Position numbers and translations under genes: made by a program. From Bradyrhizobium guangxiense (GTDB lineage Bacteria > Pseudomonadota > Alphaproteobacteria > Rhizobiales > Xanthobacteraceae): a stretch of DNA of 64,000 nt. Below are positions 22,184 through 28,856 of this stretch, piece by piece (the stretch's first letter is position 1; every line of letters starts with the position of its first letter). The DNA lies in assembly GCF_004114915.1 (NCBI RefSeq), contig NZ_CP022219.1, positions 5,300,501 through 5,364,500 of the forward strand, read 5' to 3'. Below the pieces are notes generated by a model. That model saw only the letters and a program-made list of their open reading frames with translations, searched no databases and had not been told where the DNA came from.

Positions 22184-23887
22184 TCAGAACACTTGGCCGG
22201 CGTTCATCGCGAGCTGCTCGACGATGGGACCGAGCGCGAGCGCCGGGAAGAATGTCAGGCCGCCCATGATCAGGATCACACCGACGACGAGACCGACGAA
22301 CAGGCCCCCGGTGGTCGGGAACGTGCCCATCGACGGCGGGATCGATTTCTTGGCGGCGAGCGAGCCCGCGATCGCCATCGCCGGGACGATCATCAGGAAA
22401 CGGCCGACGAACATCGCGGATGCGCCCGTCAGGTTATAGAACAGGGTGTTCCCGGTCAGACCTGCGAAGGCCGAGCCGTTGTTTCCCGTCTGCGAGGAAT
22501 AGGCATAGAGCACCTCCGAGAAGCCATGCGGACCGGCGTTCGCCATCGAGGCAACGCCCGTGGGCAACACGACCGCCATGGCCGCCCAGCCCAGGATCAT
22601 CAGCGGCAAGATCAGGATTGCGAGCATCGCCATCTTGACTTCCCGTGCCTCGATCTTCTTGCCGACATATTCCGGCGTGCGGCCGACCATCAGCCCCGCG
22701 ACGAAGATCGCGAGGATGACGAACAGCAGCATGCCGTACATGCCGGCGCCGACGCCGCCGACGATGATCTCTCCCAACTCCATGTTGATCAGCGGGATCA
22801 TGCCGCCGAGCGCGGTGAAGCTGTCATGCATGGCGTTCACGGCGCCACATGAGGCAGCGGTGGTGATCACGGCGAACAGCGAGGAAGCTACAATGCCGAA
22901 GCGGACTTCCTTGCCTTCCATGTTGCCGCCGGTCAGCCCCAGCGCCTGCAGCGTCGAGGTGCCCTGGGCTTCCGCCCAGTAGGCGACGGCCACGCCGGCG
23001 ACGAACAGCACGCCCATCACGGCGAGGATCGCCCAGCCCTGGCGCTGGTTACCGACCATGCGCCCGAACACGTTGGTCAGCGCCGCGCCGAGCACGAAGA
23101 TCGACAGCATCTGCACGAAGTTCGAGAGCGCGGTCGGGTTCTCGAACGGATGCGCCGCATTGGCGTTGAAGAAGCCGCCGCCATTGGTGCCGAGCATCTT
23201 GATCGCGACCTGGGATGCCACCGGGCCGACCGCGATGGTCTGCTTGGCGCCCTCGAGCGTGGTCGCCTCGATATACGGCCCAAGCGTCTGCGGCATCCCC
23301 TGCCAGACCAGGAACAGCGTGAACACGACGCAGATCGGCAGCAGGATATAGAGCGTGCAACGGGTCACATCGACCCAGAAGTTACCGACCGTGCGCATGG
23401 ACGCGCGGGCAAAGCCGCGGATCAGGGCAACCGCGAGCACGATGCCGGTTGCTGCCGACAGGAAGTTCTGGTGCGTCAGGCCGACCATCTGGGTCAGGTA
23501 GGACAGCGTGCTTTCGCCGCCGTAGTTCTGCCAGTTGGTGTTGGTGATGAAGGAGATCGCGGTGTTGAAGGACAGATCCTCCGCGACCGCGGACTGACCG
23601 GCCGGGTTGAAAGGCAGCACTGACTGCAGGCGCATCAGCCCGTAAATGATGAGAAAGCCGCCGACATGGAACAGCAGCATGGCAACCGTATAGGTCAGCC
23701 AATGCTGCTCGCGCTTCTCGTCGACGCCGGAAATCCAGTAGATGCCGGCCTCGATGGGCCGCAGAACCGGCGAAAGGAACGTGCGCTCGCCGTTGAAGAC
23801 ACGCGTCATGTAGCCGCCGACCGGCTTTGTCAGCGCGACGATGATCGCGCAGTAGAGTATGATTTGGAGCCAACCGATCACAGTCAT
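22184..23887 (-). CDS. kdpA: Potassium-transporting ATPase channel subunit KdpA
   Basis: This 567-residue, roughly ten-helix membrane protein forms the K+ pathway of the pump. The four pore-loop repeats are recognisable in [44 protein letters not shown] and [11 protein letters not shown]. Length matches the family (about 557-570). It begins with ATG at 23887, 112 bp after the kdpF stop, and is followed by kdpB after 25 bp. Confidence 0.97.
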   Translation of the reverse strand: MTVIGWLQIILYCAIIVALTKPVGGYMTRVFNGERTFLSPVLRPIEAGIYWISGVDEKREQHWLTYTVAMLLFHVGGFLIIYGLMRLQSVLPFNPAGQSAVAEDLSFNTAISFITNTNWQNYGGESTLSYLTQMVGLTHQNFLSAATGIVLAVALIRGFARASMRTVGNFWVDVTRCTLYILLPICVVFTLFLVWQGMPQTLGPYIEATTLEGAKQTIAVGPVASQVAIKMLGTNGGGFFNANAAHPFENPTALSNFVQMLSIFVLGAALTNVFGRMVGNQRQGWAILAVMGVLFVAGVAVAYWAEAQGTSTLQALGLTGGNMEGKEVRFGIVASSLFAVITTAASCGAVNAMHDSFTALGGMIPLINMELGEIIVGGVGAGMYGMLLFVILAIFVAGLMVGRTPEYVGKKIEAREVKMAMLAILILPLMILGWAAMAVVLPTGVASMANAGPHGFSEVLYAYSSQTGNNGSAFAGLTGNTLFYNLTGASAMFVGRFLMIVPAMAIAGSLAAKKSIPPSMGTFPTTGGLFVGLVVGVILIMGGLTFFPALALGPIVEQLAMNAGQVF

Positions 23888-23999
23888 GGCATTAACCCTT
23901 CAGGCAGTGTGTCCGGCGCAAAAGCGGCAGGAGCAGCGCAGGCAGGCCGGCGACGAGCACCGCGTCGGCCAGCAGCAATTCAAGAAGCAGCAGCACGGG

Positions 24000-24089
24000 T
24001 CAGAACCGCTCGGGCCGCAGCAGCGCGTAGGTGAGATAGAACAGCAGGCCGAACGAGACGGCGCCGGCGAGTGCATAATCGAAGATCAT
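24000..24089 (-). CDS. kdpF: Potassium-transporting ATPase subunit KdpF
   Basis: This 29-residue single-helix peptide reads MIFDYALAGAVSFGLLFYLT followed by YALLRPERF. The ending LxYALLRPERF and the position just upstream of kdpA are diagnostic of KdpF, which stabilises the pump in the membrane. It is too short for most gene callers. A 12-bp gap separates it from the peptide gene at 24102-24185. Confidence 0.92.
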   Translation of the reverse strand: MIFDYALAGAVSFGLLFYLTYALLRPERF

Positions 24090-24101
24090 GGTCCGCGCCC
24101 C

Positions 24102-24185
24102 TCACAGCCGTTCGCAGGCATAGGTGTAGCCGATGGCAAGGGCAAAGAAGCCGAAGCCCAGCGCCAGCATCAGAATGTCCATCAT
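24102..24185 (-). CDS. 27-residue membrane peptide heading the kdp operon
   Basis: The peptide reads MMDILMLALGFGFFALAIGY then TYACERL. It is a single hydrophobic helix with a short charged end, and it is preceded by a strong AAGGAGG 5-11 bp before the ATG at 24185. It is the first reading frame after the kdp promoter region, 12 bp before kdpF. Similar tiny peptides ending in an ACxRL-like tail occur upstream of kdpF in other bacteria, to my recollection. It may be an extra small subunit or a regulator of the pump; no function is established. Confidence 0.75.
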   Translation of the reverse strand: MMDILMLALGFGFFALAIGYTYACERL

Positions 24186-24318
24186 GGATCCTCCTTGTTG
24201 CAACCATCTCCTGGCGCAATCATGTTCCGCTTCCCGCCGAGGCGGTTGCGGTAAATCAAATGCGAGACGTTCCGCATTTCTGACGGGATCTCTCACTGCG
24301 CTGAAGTGCCAGCGCAGA

Positions 24319-24367
24319 CATAGGTTTTCGAGATGAGGCCTATGGCGATGTTATAGGAATCTCATAA
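24319..24367 (-). promoter_or_regulatory. Shared promoter architecture, kdp copy (candidate KdpE box)
   Basis: On the minus strand TTATGA (24367-24362) begins TTATGAGATTCCTAT. TATGA and TATAA half-sites are 11 bp apart. CTCG begins 35 bp and CCTATG (a possible -10) begins 43 bp after the first T. The first kdp reading frame starts 134 bp after that hexamer. Three other copies in the window share these distances exactly. KdpE as the binder is inference from location and repeat period. Confidence 0.65.
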
Positions 24368-24400
24368 AGGCGAGCGGCGATGCTCGCTCAAGCCTCCGCC

Positions 24401-24543
24401 GTCGTCCCGGACAAGCGCGCCTCAAGCGCGCGCCGATCCGGGATCCATAGCCACAGGGGATGGTTTGACGAAGACTCGTGGTGACGAGCTTTTGACGGCA
24501 ACTTCTTCCTGGAGTTATGGGTCCCTGCGTTCGCAGGGACGAC
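24401..24543. repeat. Dispersed intergenic repeat, 143 bp
   Basis: The element starts GTCGTCCCGG (24401-24410) and ends CAGGGACGAC (24534-24543), giving 8-bp perfect inverted ends. It contains two internal palindromes: GCGCGCCTCAAGCGCGC and GTCCCTGCGTTCGCAGGGAC. This is a typical Bradyrhizobium intergenic element, from general knowledge. It separates the two divergent promoters. Confidence 0.7.
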
Positions 24544-24578
24544 AGCGGCGAATGACGCACCACCACCCCCACTCACAC

Positions 24579-24627
24579 TTATGAAATCCCTATATCTCTC
24601 GCCCAATCCCCCTCTCGTTTTCAAATG
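24579..24627 (+). promoter_or_regulatory. Shared promoter architecture, copy upstream of 24690 gene
   Basis: TTATGAAATCCCTAT (24579-24593) has TATGA and TATAT half-sites 11 bp apart. CTCG begins at 24614 (offset 35) and CAAATG at 24622 (offset 43). The downstream gene starts at 24690, 99 bp after the second half-site. Of the four copies this one has the weakest -10-like hexamer. Confidence 0.6.
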
Positions 24628-24689
24628 CTTTTGAGGGCCATCTTGGCAACGCCGGCCGACTGACCGACGCCAACTCCAGGAGGCCTGAC

Positions 24690-25157
24690 ATGACCGCCGT
24701 TCTCCGACGCCTCGCCCCGCCTTCCCTCAGTCAGCAGCTTCGCGACACGGCTGCGATGACGCGGCCGTTGATGCTCGACATCATCGCGCAGGCCTGCCGG
24801 CGCTATCCCTCGCTCGGCCAGAGCGAGCGCACCGCGCGCATCATGCGCCTGATCGACGCCGAGGCCTGGGCCGACGCGGCGCTGGGCCTGCTGGAGCTCG
24901 AGCTGCCGCTATGGCAGGTCCGCCGCATCGCGTATGACGAGGGCGAATGGCATTGCGCCCTGTCGCGCGAGCGCGAGCTGCCGGACTGGCTGGATGAAGC
25001 GGTCGAGGCCCACCACGCCGACCTCGCACTCGCCCTTCTGTCGGCCCTCGTCGAGGTCAGGGCTGTGACTGCCGAGGCGCCGCGGCCGAGCGTTCCTTCC
25101 GTAGGGCCCGTGCGCGATCCGCTCTACGAGCCGATTGCCTGCGACAATTTCGGCTAG
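24690..25157 (+). CDS. Conserved hypothetical protein, 155 aa
   Basis: I do not recognise a family. The protein is soluble-looking and helical, rich in Leu, Ala and Arg, with an acidic middle and a Pro-rich C-terminal tail. A strong CCAGGAGG lies 5-12 bp before the ATG at 24690, which supports it as a real gene. It is the first gene after the promoter at 24579-24627 and is followed by a small membrane protein. It may belong to a potassium- or stress-related regulon (inference). Confidence 0.7.
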   Translation: MTAVLRRLAPPSLSQQLRDTAAMTRPLMLDIIAQACRRYPSLGQSERTARIMRLIDAEAWADAALGLLELELPLWQVRRIAYDEGEWHCALSRERELPDWLDEAVEAHHADLALALLSALVEVRAVTAEAPRPSVPSVGPVRDPLYEPIACDNFG

Positions 25158-25197
25158 AGCGGCCCGACGGATCGAAGCCGTGTCGCAAGCTCCGGAC

Positions 25198-25476
25198 ATG
25201 CCGCGCACGCTGAAGGCGTCGCGCGTGATTGCACGGTTCACCGTCCGCGTCGCGTTGCTGGTCGGCTTCGCCGCGTTCGGCAGCGTCGGTTTCGGCCGAA
25301 GCCTTGCGGTGCTGCTTTGGATGTCGATCATCCTGTGCGCCCTCGCCGGCCTCGTCAGGCGCGAGCCGCTGTTTCGCACCTCGCTCAATCATTGGGACGA
25401 AGCCGCCGCCTTCGGCGCGCTGTTCGCGCTGGTCCACATCGCCAACGACCTGACCTCCGAGCAGCCGGCTTTATGA
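25198..25476 (+). CDS. Small hypothetical membrane protein, 92 aa
   Basis: The protein has two hydrophobic stretches, VALLVGFAAFGSVGF and LAVLLWMSIILCALAGLV, and ends HIANDLTSEQPAL. The frame opens from a TTG at 25135 inside the previous gene; I prefer the ATG at 25198 (MPRTLKASRVIARF), though its SD is weak. It probably shares a transcript with the 24690 gene, 40 bp upstream. Its stop codon lies inside the next promoter motif (25471-25485). Function is unknown. Confidence 0.55.
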   Translation: MPRTLKASRVIARFTVRVALLVGFAAFGSVGFGRSLAVLLWMSIILCALAGLVRREPLFRTSLNHWDEAAAFGALFALVHIANDLTSEQPAL

Positions 25477-25519
25477 GCTTCCTATGAGATCGGCGCGCAC
25501 CCGCCCTCGAAATCATATT
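25471..25519 (+). promoter_or_regulatory. Shared promoter architecture, copy upstream of 25595 gene
   Basis: TTATGAGCTTCCTAT (25471-25485) is followed by GAGATCGG; TATGA occurs at 25472 and 25483, an 11-bp direct repeat. CTCG begins at 25506 (offset 35) and CATATT at 25514 (offset 43). The GTG start at 25595 is 112 bp from the second half-site, close to the 99 and 106 bp seen for the other two rightward copies. Confidence 0.65.
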
Positions 25520-25594
25520 CGCGACTGCGGATATTGAGCGCGCCGGCAGGAACGAATGCGTCTCAGGCCGGCGCCGTTCAGAAGGAATAAAGCC

Positions 25595-25849
25595 GTGAAA
25601 CTCGTCGAACCTCCCTCGTGCAGCTCGCCTTCCGCCATTGTCTTCATCGGTCGCAATCGCCGGGGACAATGGGTCGCTCAGGAACAGAATGGCCTCTATG
25701 GCGGCCTGTTCGTCAGCCGCGCCCAGGCGATCAAATATGCGCTGTTCGAGAACGGGCAGCATCCCGAGACCATCGTCGAAACACCGCGCGAAATTGAGCT
25801 CGACATGGCCAAGCGCCCCAGCACCAACATCTCGCAACGCGCCGCCTGA
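25595..25849 (+). CDS. Small conserved protein, paralogue of the 27315 gene
   Basis: The core IFIGRNRRGQWVAQEQNG then LYGGLFVSRAQAIKYA matches the core of the protein at 27315-27704 (FFIGRNRAGLWVAREANG, GGLFLLKSSAIDFA). Both then end in an (E)xELD(M/I) segment. The layout, a short beta hairpin followed by an AI..A helix, recalls DUF2188-type domains, but I cannot confirm membership. I chose GTG at 25595 because GAAGGAATAAAG precedes it; an ATG at 25556 would add 13 residues. It leads into the DapA-like gene 24 bp downstream. Confidence 0.65.
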   Translation: MKLVEPPSCSSPSAIVFIGRNRRGQWVAQEQNGLYGGLFVSRAQAIKYALFENGQHPETIVETPREIELDMAKRPSTNISQRAA

Positions 25850-25873
25850 GCCGACGCCTTACGGTGAAGCACA

Positions 25874-26791
25874 ATGTTCACCCCTCCTTCCGCCTGGTTC
25901 ACCGGCTTCATTCCGGACCTGCCGACGCCGTTCGATGCGGCGGATGCGGTCGACCTCACGGCATTTGCCGCACTGTGCGAGCGGCAGATCGCGGCAGGCC
26001 TTCCCGCCATCGTGGTTTGCGAGACGGCCGGCGAGGCGTCGACACTCTCGCCAGCCGAGCAGGAGCTGGTCATCCGTACCGCAGTCGATGTCGTGCGCGG
26101 CCGCGTGCGGGTCATTGCAGGCGCTGTGTCCAATGCAACCAGCCACGCCATCGAACTGGCGCGGCGCGCGGAGGACGCCGGCGCCGACGCCGTCATGGCG
26201 GTGGTCCCGGCCTATAACAAGCCGATGCAGGAGGGGATGCTCGCGCATTTCCGCGCCATCGCAGGGGCGACCGGACTGCCCGTGATCCTGCACGACGTCC
26301 CGTCCCGCACGCTGCGCCCGCTCGCCGACGAGACGCTCTTGCGTCTAGTGGAGTCCCGCTCGTTCGTGGGTCTGCGCGACGGCAGCGCCGACGTCACCCG
26401 TCCTATGCGCCTCGCCCGCCACCTGCCGGCCGGTTTCCGCTTTCTGTCCGGCGACGACGCCACGGGCTTCGCCTACATCGCGGACGGCGGCGATGGCGCG
26501 ATTTCTGAGGTCGCCAACATCGCGCCGGATCTCTGTCGCACGATCTTTTCGCAGGTCAGGCAGGGCCGCCTGCAATCGGCGCGCTACCTCCACAGGCGCC
26601 TGATGCCGCTCATCGGCTGCCTGTCCAGGGAAAGCCCGGCGGCGCTCAAATTCGCATTGAGCGTCCTAGGCCTGACGTCTGCCACGACGCGGCTTCCGAT
26701 CGTGCCGCTGAGGCCGGCTGCGCAGAGAGAGGTGGTACGTGCCTTCGCCGCGATCGCCGACGAGGAATTGATCGACGGTGTCGGGGCCTGA
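25874..26791 (+). CDS. DapA/NAL superfamily protein lacking the Schiff-base lysine
   Basis: This 305-residue protein has the dihydrodipicolinate synthase/N-acetylneuraminate lyase fold: CETAGEASTLS replaces the GTTGE loop, VPAYNKP keeps the catalytic Tyr (Tyr114) and ILHDVPSRT matches the VPxRT block. The position of the Schiff-base Lys, normally in a VGIKE-type motif, reads VGLRDGS, so Lys is replaced by Arg168. It therefore should not perform standard class I aldolase chemistry. It lies inside the small-gene cluster behind the 25595 gene, away from lysine biosynthesis genes. A substrate cannot be named. Confidence 0.85.
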   Translation: MFTPPSAWFTGFIPDLPTPFDAADAVDLTAFAALCERQIAAGLPAIVVCETAGEASTLSPAEQELVIRTAVDVVRGRVRVIAGAVSNATSHAIELARRAEDAGADAVMAVVPAYNKPMQEGMLAHFRAIAGATGLPVILHDVPSRTLRPLADETLLRLVESRSFVGLRDGSADVTRPMRLARHLPAGFRFLSGDDATGFAYIADGGDGAISEVANIAPDLCRTIFSQVRQGRLQSARYLHRRLMPLIGCLSRESPAALKFALSVLGLTSATTRLPIVPLRPAAQREVVRAFAAIADEELIDGVGA

Positions 26792-26816
26792 CGCGTCGAG
26801 GCCAGCCGGATACCGC

Positions 26817-26996
26817 ATGCCGATGTCGACCGATGATTCTCACAAGCTGCTCCGGGCCTGGCAGCTGGCGCTGCTGCGCTTTGCCGTGGCCGTCGGGCTC
26901 ACGCGCTCAAAGCCTGCGCCCGCTCAGGCCGGACGGCCGAAGCGGAACCCCAATCTGTTCAGAGGACTGCCCGCGCGAGGATCGGCGTCCTTATGA
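26817..26996 (+). CDS. Small hypothetical protein, 59 aa
   Basis: The frame encodes MPMSTDDSHKLLRAWQLALL followed by a short Arg/Ala/Pro-rich tail. A helical segment (KLLRAWQLALLRFAVAVGL) may be amphipathic. SD support is weak. In its favour, it starts 25 bp after the DapA-like gene and its stop sits inside the next promoter motif (26991-27005), just as the stop of the 25198 gene sits in the preceding one. Existence is plausible, function unknown. Confidence 0.4.
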   Translation: MPMSTDDSHKLLRAWQLALLRFAVAVGLTRSKPAPAQAGRPKRNPNLFRGLPARGSASL

Positions 26997-27039
26997 CTTT
27001 CCTATGCGGTCGCCCCGGCGCCCATCTCGCAATCCTACG
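26991..27039 (+). promoter_or_regulatory. Shared promoter architecture, copy upstream of 27109 gene
   Basis: TTATGACTTTCCTAT (26991-27005) is followed by GCGGTCGCC. Half-sites TATGA (26992) and TATGC (27003) are 11 bp apart. CTCG begins at 27026 (offset 35) and CCTACG at 27034 (offset 43). The next gene starts at 27109, 106 bp after the second half-site. It also resembles the 25471 copy beyond the core (CTCGnAATCnTA). Confidence 0.65.
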
Positions 27040-27108
27040 CAACGATGGACATCATGAACGGCAGATTGGAGCGGCCGTCTTGCCGCGCCGAGGACAAGGA
27101 CTTCCGCA

Positions 27109-27297
27109 ATGTCGATCCTGACACATGGTCTTGACCAGCCCTTCCAGGCCGAACGTCCGGCGCACATCTCCGAGGCGCGCAAGGCCCAACTCAAGCGCAT
27201 CGCGCTCCAGGCGTTTGCCCTGCTCTCGATGGGCAGCGTGCTCACCGCACTGATTGCGCTCAGGACCGCGATCTATGTCTGGCGCCTCCACACCTGA
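27109..27297 (+). CDS. Small single-helix membrane protein, 62 aa
   Basis: A basic, soluble N-terminal half (ARKAQLKRIALQAFALL) leads into a hydrophobic segment MGSVLTALIALRTAIYVW and a short RLHT end. AAGGA lies about 10 bp before the ATG at 27109. It is the first gene behind the shared promoter at 26991-27039 and is followed 17 bp later by the 27315 gene. I recognise no family. Confidence 0.6.
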   Translation: MSILTHGLDQPFQAERPAHISEARKAQLKRIALQAFALLSMGSVLTALIALRTAIYVWRLHT

Positions 27298-27314
27298 CCG
27301 GTAGGAAGACCATC

Positions 27315-27704
27315 ATGACCTTGCAGATGTGTGAGGAAGCCGCCATGGTCGCAATCGCTCTTCAAGCGGCGCATCGCCGGTCCGAGCCGAGGCTGCCGGC
27401 GGCGGCACCCAAACCGCTCGATCCCGACGTCCTCAGCGCCGCCATTCCAGCCTTCTTCATCGGACGCAATCGCGCCGGCCTCTGGGTCGCACGCGAGGCA
27501 AACGGCCGCGTTGGCGGCCTGTTCCTGCTCAAGAGCTCGGCCATCGACTTCGCCAATCGTCACAGCGCGCCGGACCGTTGCGCGCTGGTGTTTCCCACCG
27601 AGACCTTCGAGCTCGACATCGAGAACCGCGGCAATCCGCTGATCAGGCTGGCGGAGGCAGCGCGGCGGCGGCTTGCGCGCGTGACCATGAGGCCGCTGAC
27701 ATGA
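27315..27704 (+). CDS. Conserved protein, paralogue of the 25595 gene
   Basis: The 129-residue protein carries FFIGRNRAGLWVAREANG and GGLFLLKSSAIDFA at about residues 51-84, shared with the protein at 25595-25849, and then the FELDIENRG segment. The N-terminal 45 residues and the Arg-rich C-terminus (RRRLARVTMR) are not shared. AGGAAG lies about 8 bp before the ATG at 27315. Its TGA overlaps the ATG of the next small gene. The pair looks like a duplication within the cluster; function is unknown. Confidence 0.65.
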   Translation: MTLQMCEEAAMVAIALQAAHRRSEPRLPAAAPKPLDPDVLSAAIPAFFIGRNRAGLWVAREANGRVGGLFLLKSSAIDFANRHSAPDRCALVFPTETFELDIENRGNPLIRLAEAARRRLARVTMRPLT

Positions 27705-27790
27705 TCGAGCTCAAGATCGCCATCCTGGCTGCGTTGATGGGTGCATTGCTGCTCGGCATGCGCTTCGGCGCAACACCTGCGGACAAGTAG
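27701..27790 (+). CDS. 29-residue membrane peptide
   Basis: The frame reads MIELKIAILAALMGALLLGM then RFGATPADK, a single hydrophobic helix with a short polar tail. Its ATG overlaps the stop of the 27315 gene (ATGA), which suggests translational coupling. The next peptide gene begins 1 bp after its stop. No family is recognised. Confidence 0.5.
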   Translation: MIELKIAILAALMGALLLGMRFGATPADK

Positions 27791-27791
27791 C

Positions 27792-27917
27792 ATGCAACTC
27801 AAGGCAAATCTCGAGCACGCGGTCACCACCACCGTCCTGACCATGACGCTGAGCATGGTCTGGGGCGCCATCCTGACGATCGTGATCACGCTCGTAGCGC
27901 GCGGGGTCGGGGTCTAG
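27792..27917 (+). CDS. 41-residue membrane peptide
   Basis: The frame encodes MQLKANLEHAVTTTVLTMTL followed by SMVWGAILTIVITLVARGVGV, a largely hydrophobic helix after a polar N-terminus. It begins 1 bp after the stop of the 27701 peptide. Its own stop shares the CTAG with the end of the degraded frame on the other strand (27914-28027). It closes the 27109-27917 group. Confidence 0.5.
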   Translation: MQLKANLEHAVTTTVLTMTLSMVWGAILTIVITLVARGVGV

Positions 27918-28027
27918 CTCCCCGCTTCCCTCTCGATCAGCCGGGCCAATTCCGCCGCGGTGACCTCGATCGGCCGGCCGCTGCGCTCGACGTGAGCCTA
28001 AATCACCGCGCCCTGGAGCGGCGACAT
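27914..28027 (-). pseudogene. Possible small gene with in-frame stop
   Basis: Read from ATG at 28027 the minus strand gives MSPLQGAVI, then TAG at codon 10 (28000-27998), then AHVERSGRPIEVTAAELARL and IEREAGS before a normal stop. The part after the TAG has coherent amphipathic character and good codon usage. The TAG could have been CAG. It may be a decayed small protein or chance open frame; the surrounding 270 bp between 27917 and upp hold no other gene I can support. Confidence 0.3.
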
Positions 28028-28187
28028 GCAGGATGGCCAATCGCGCCGCATAGGCTTTGCGGCCGGCATCCGACACGGCGAGCAGCCGGGCCCGCAGCGC
28101 GGTGACGATGCCCGGTTAAGGACACGGTCCCGCGGAAAAGACCCGGCCGATCTGGCGCAATTCCAGGGAACCGTGTAGATCGGTTTC

Positions 28188-28823
28188 ATGAGCACTGGCA
28201 ATGTCAACGTCGTCGCCCACCCCCTGGTCCAGCACAAGCTCTCGCTGATGCGGGAGAAGGATCGCTCGACCAAGAGCTTTCGCGAGATCCTGAACGAGAT
28301 CGGGATGCTGCTCGGCTACGAGGTGACGCGCGACCTGCCGCTGGAGCTGGTCGAGATCGAGACGCCGATTGCGACGATGCAGGCGCCGAAGATCGCCGGC
28401 AAGAAGCTCACGCTGGCGCCGATCCTGCGCGCCGGCGTCGGCTTCCTCGACGGCATGCTGGCGCTGATGCCCTCGGCGCGCATCGCCCATATCGGGCTCT
28501 ACCGCGACCCCGAGACGCTGCAGGCCGTCGAATATTACTTCAAGGCGCCGCAGGACCTGTCCGATCGCACCGTGATCCTGATGGACCCGATGCTGGCGAC
28601 CGGCAACTCGGCCTGCGCTGGCGCCTCCTTGCTCAAGGCCCGCGGCGCCCGCGACATCCGCTTCGTGTGCCTTCTGGCCGCGCCCGAGGGCATCGCCCAG
28701 TTCCGGAGCGAGCATCCCGACGTGCCGATCTGGACCGCCGCGATCGACGAGCGGCTGAACGATCACGGCTACATCGTGCCGGGCCTCGGCGATGCCGGCG
28801 ACCGGATGTTCGGCACCAAGTAG
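28188..28823 (+). CDS. upp: Uracil phosphoribosyltransferase
   Basis: Upp salvages uracil with PRPP to make UMP. The 211-residue protein starts [18 protein letters not shown], typical of the family, and has [14 protein letters not shown] (78-90), the PRPP-binding motif [14 protein letters not shown] (129-142) and the uracil-binding C-terminus [17 protein letters not shown]. Length and sequence are standard. The SD before the ATG at 28188 is weak. The ligase gene follows after 33 bp with no functional link known to me. Confidence 0.97.
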   Translation: MSTGNVNVVAHPLVQHKLSLMREKDRSTKSFREILNEIGMLLGYEVTRDLPLELVEIETPIATMQAPKIAGKKLTLAPILRAGVGFLDGMLALMPSARIAHIGLYRDPETLQAVEYYFKAPQDLSDRTVILMDPMLATGNSACAGASLLKARGARDIRFVCLLAAPEGIAQFRSEHPDVPIWTAAIDERLNDHGYIVPGLGDAGDRMFGTK

Positions 28824-28856
28824 ACAGGTTTGCACGATCGGGTTACTCCGCTTGCC

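Larger units (their letters stand above)
24186..24689. other. Divergent regulatory region between kdp and the small-gene cluster
   Basis: This 504-bp gap holds no protein I can support. It contains two copies of the shared promoter architecture, one per direction (24319-24367 and 24579-24627), and a 143-bp dispersed repeat between them (24401-24543). Near 24615-24635 TCAAATGCTTTTGA is a near-palindrome overlapping the -10 region of the rightward promoter. Confidence 0.7.

Noticed and set aside
23980..24296. A frameshift in kdpF
   Set aside because: On careful recount the frame 24000-24089 is intact with 29 codons and a normal ending; the apparent shift was a counting error.
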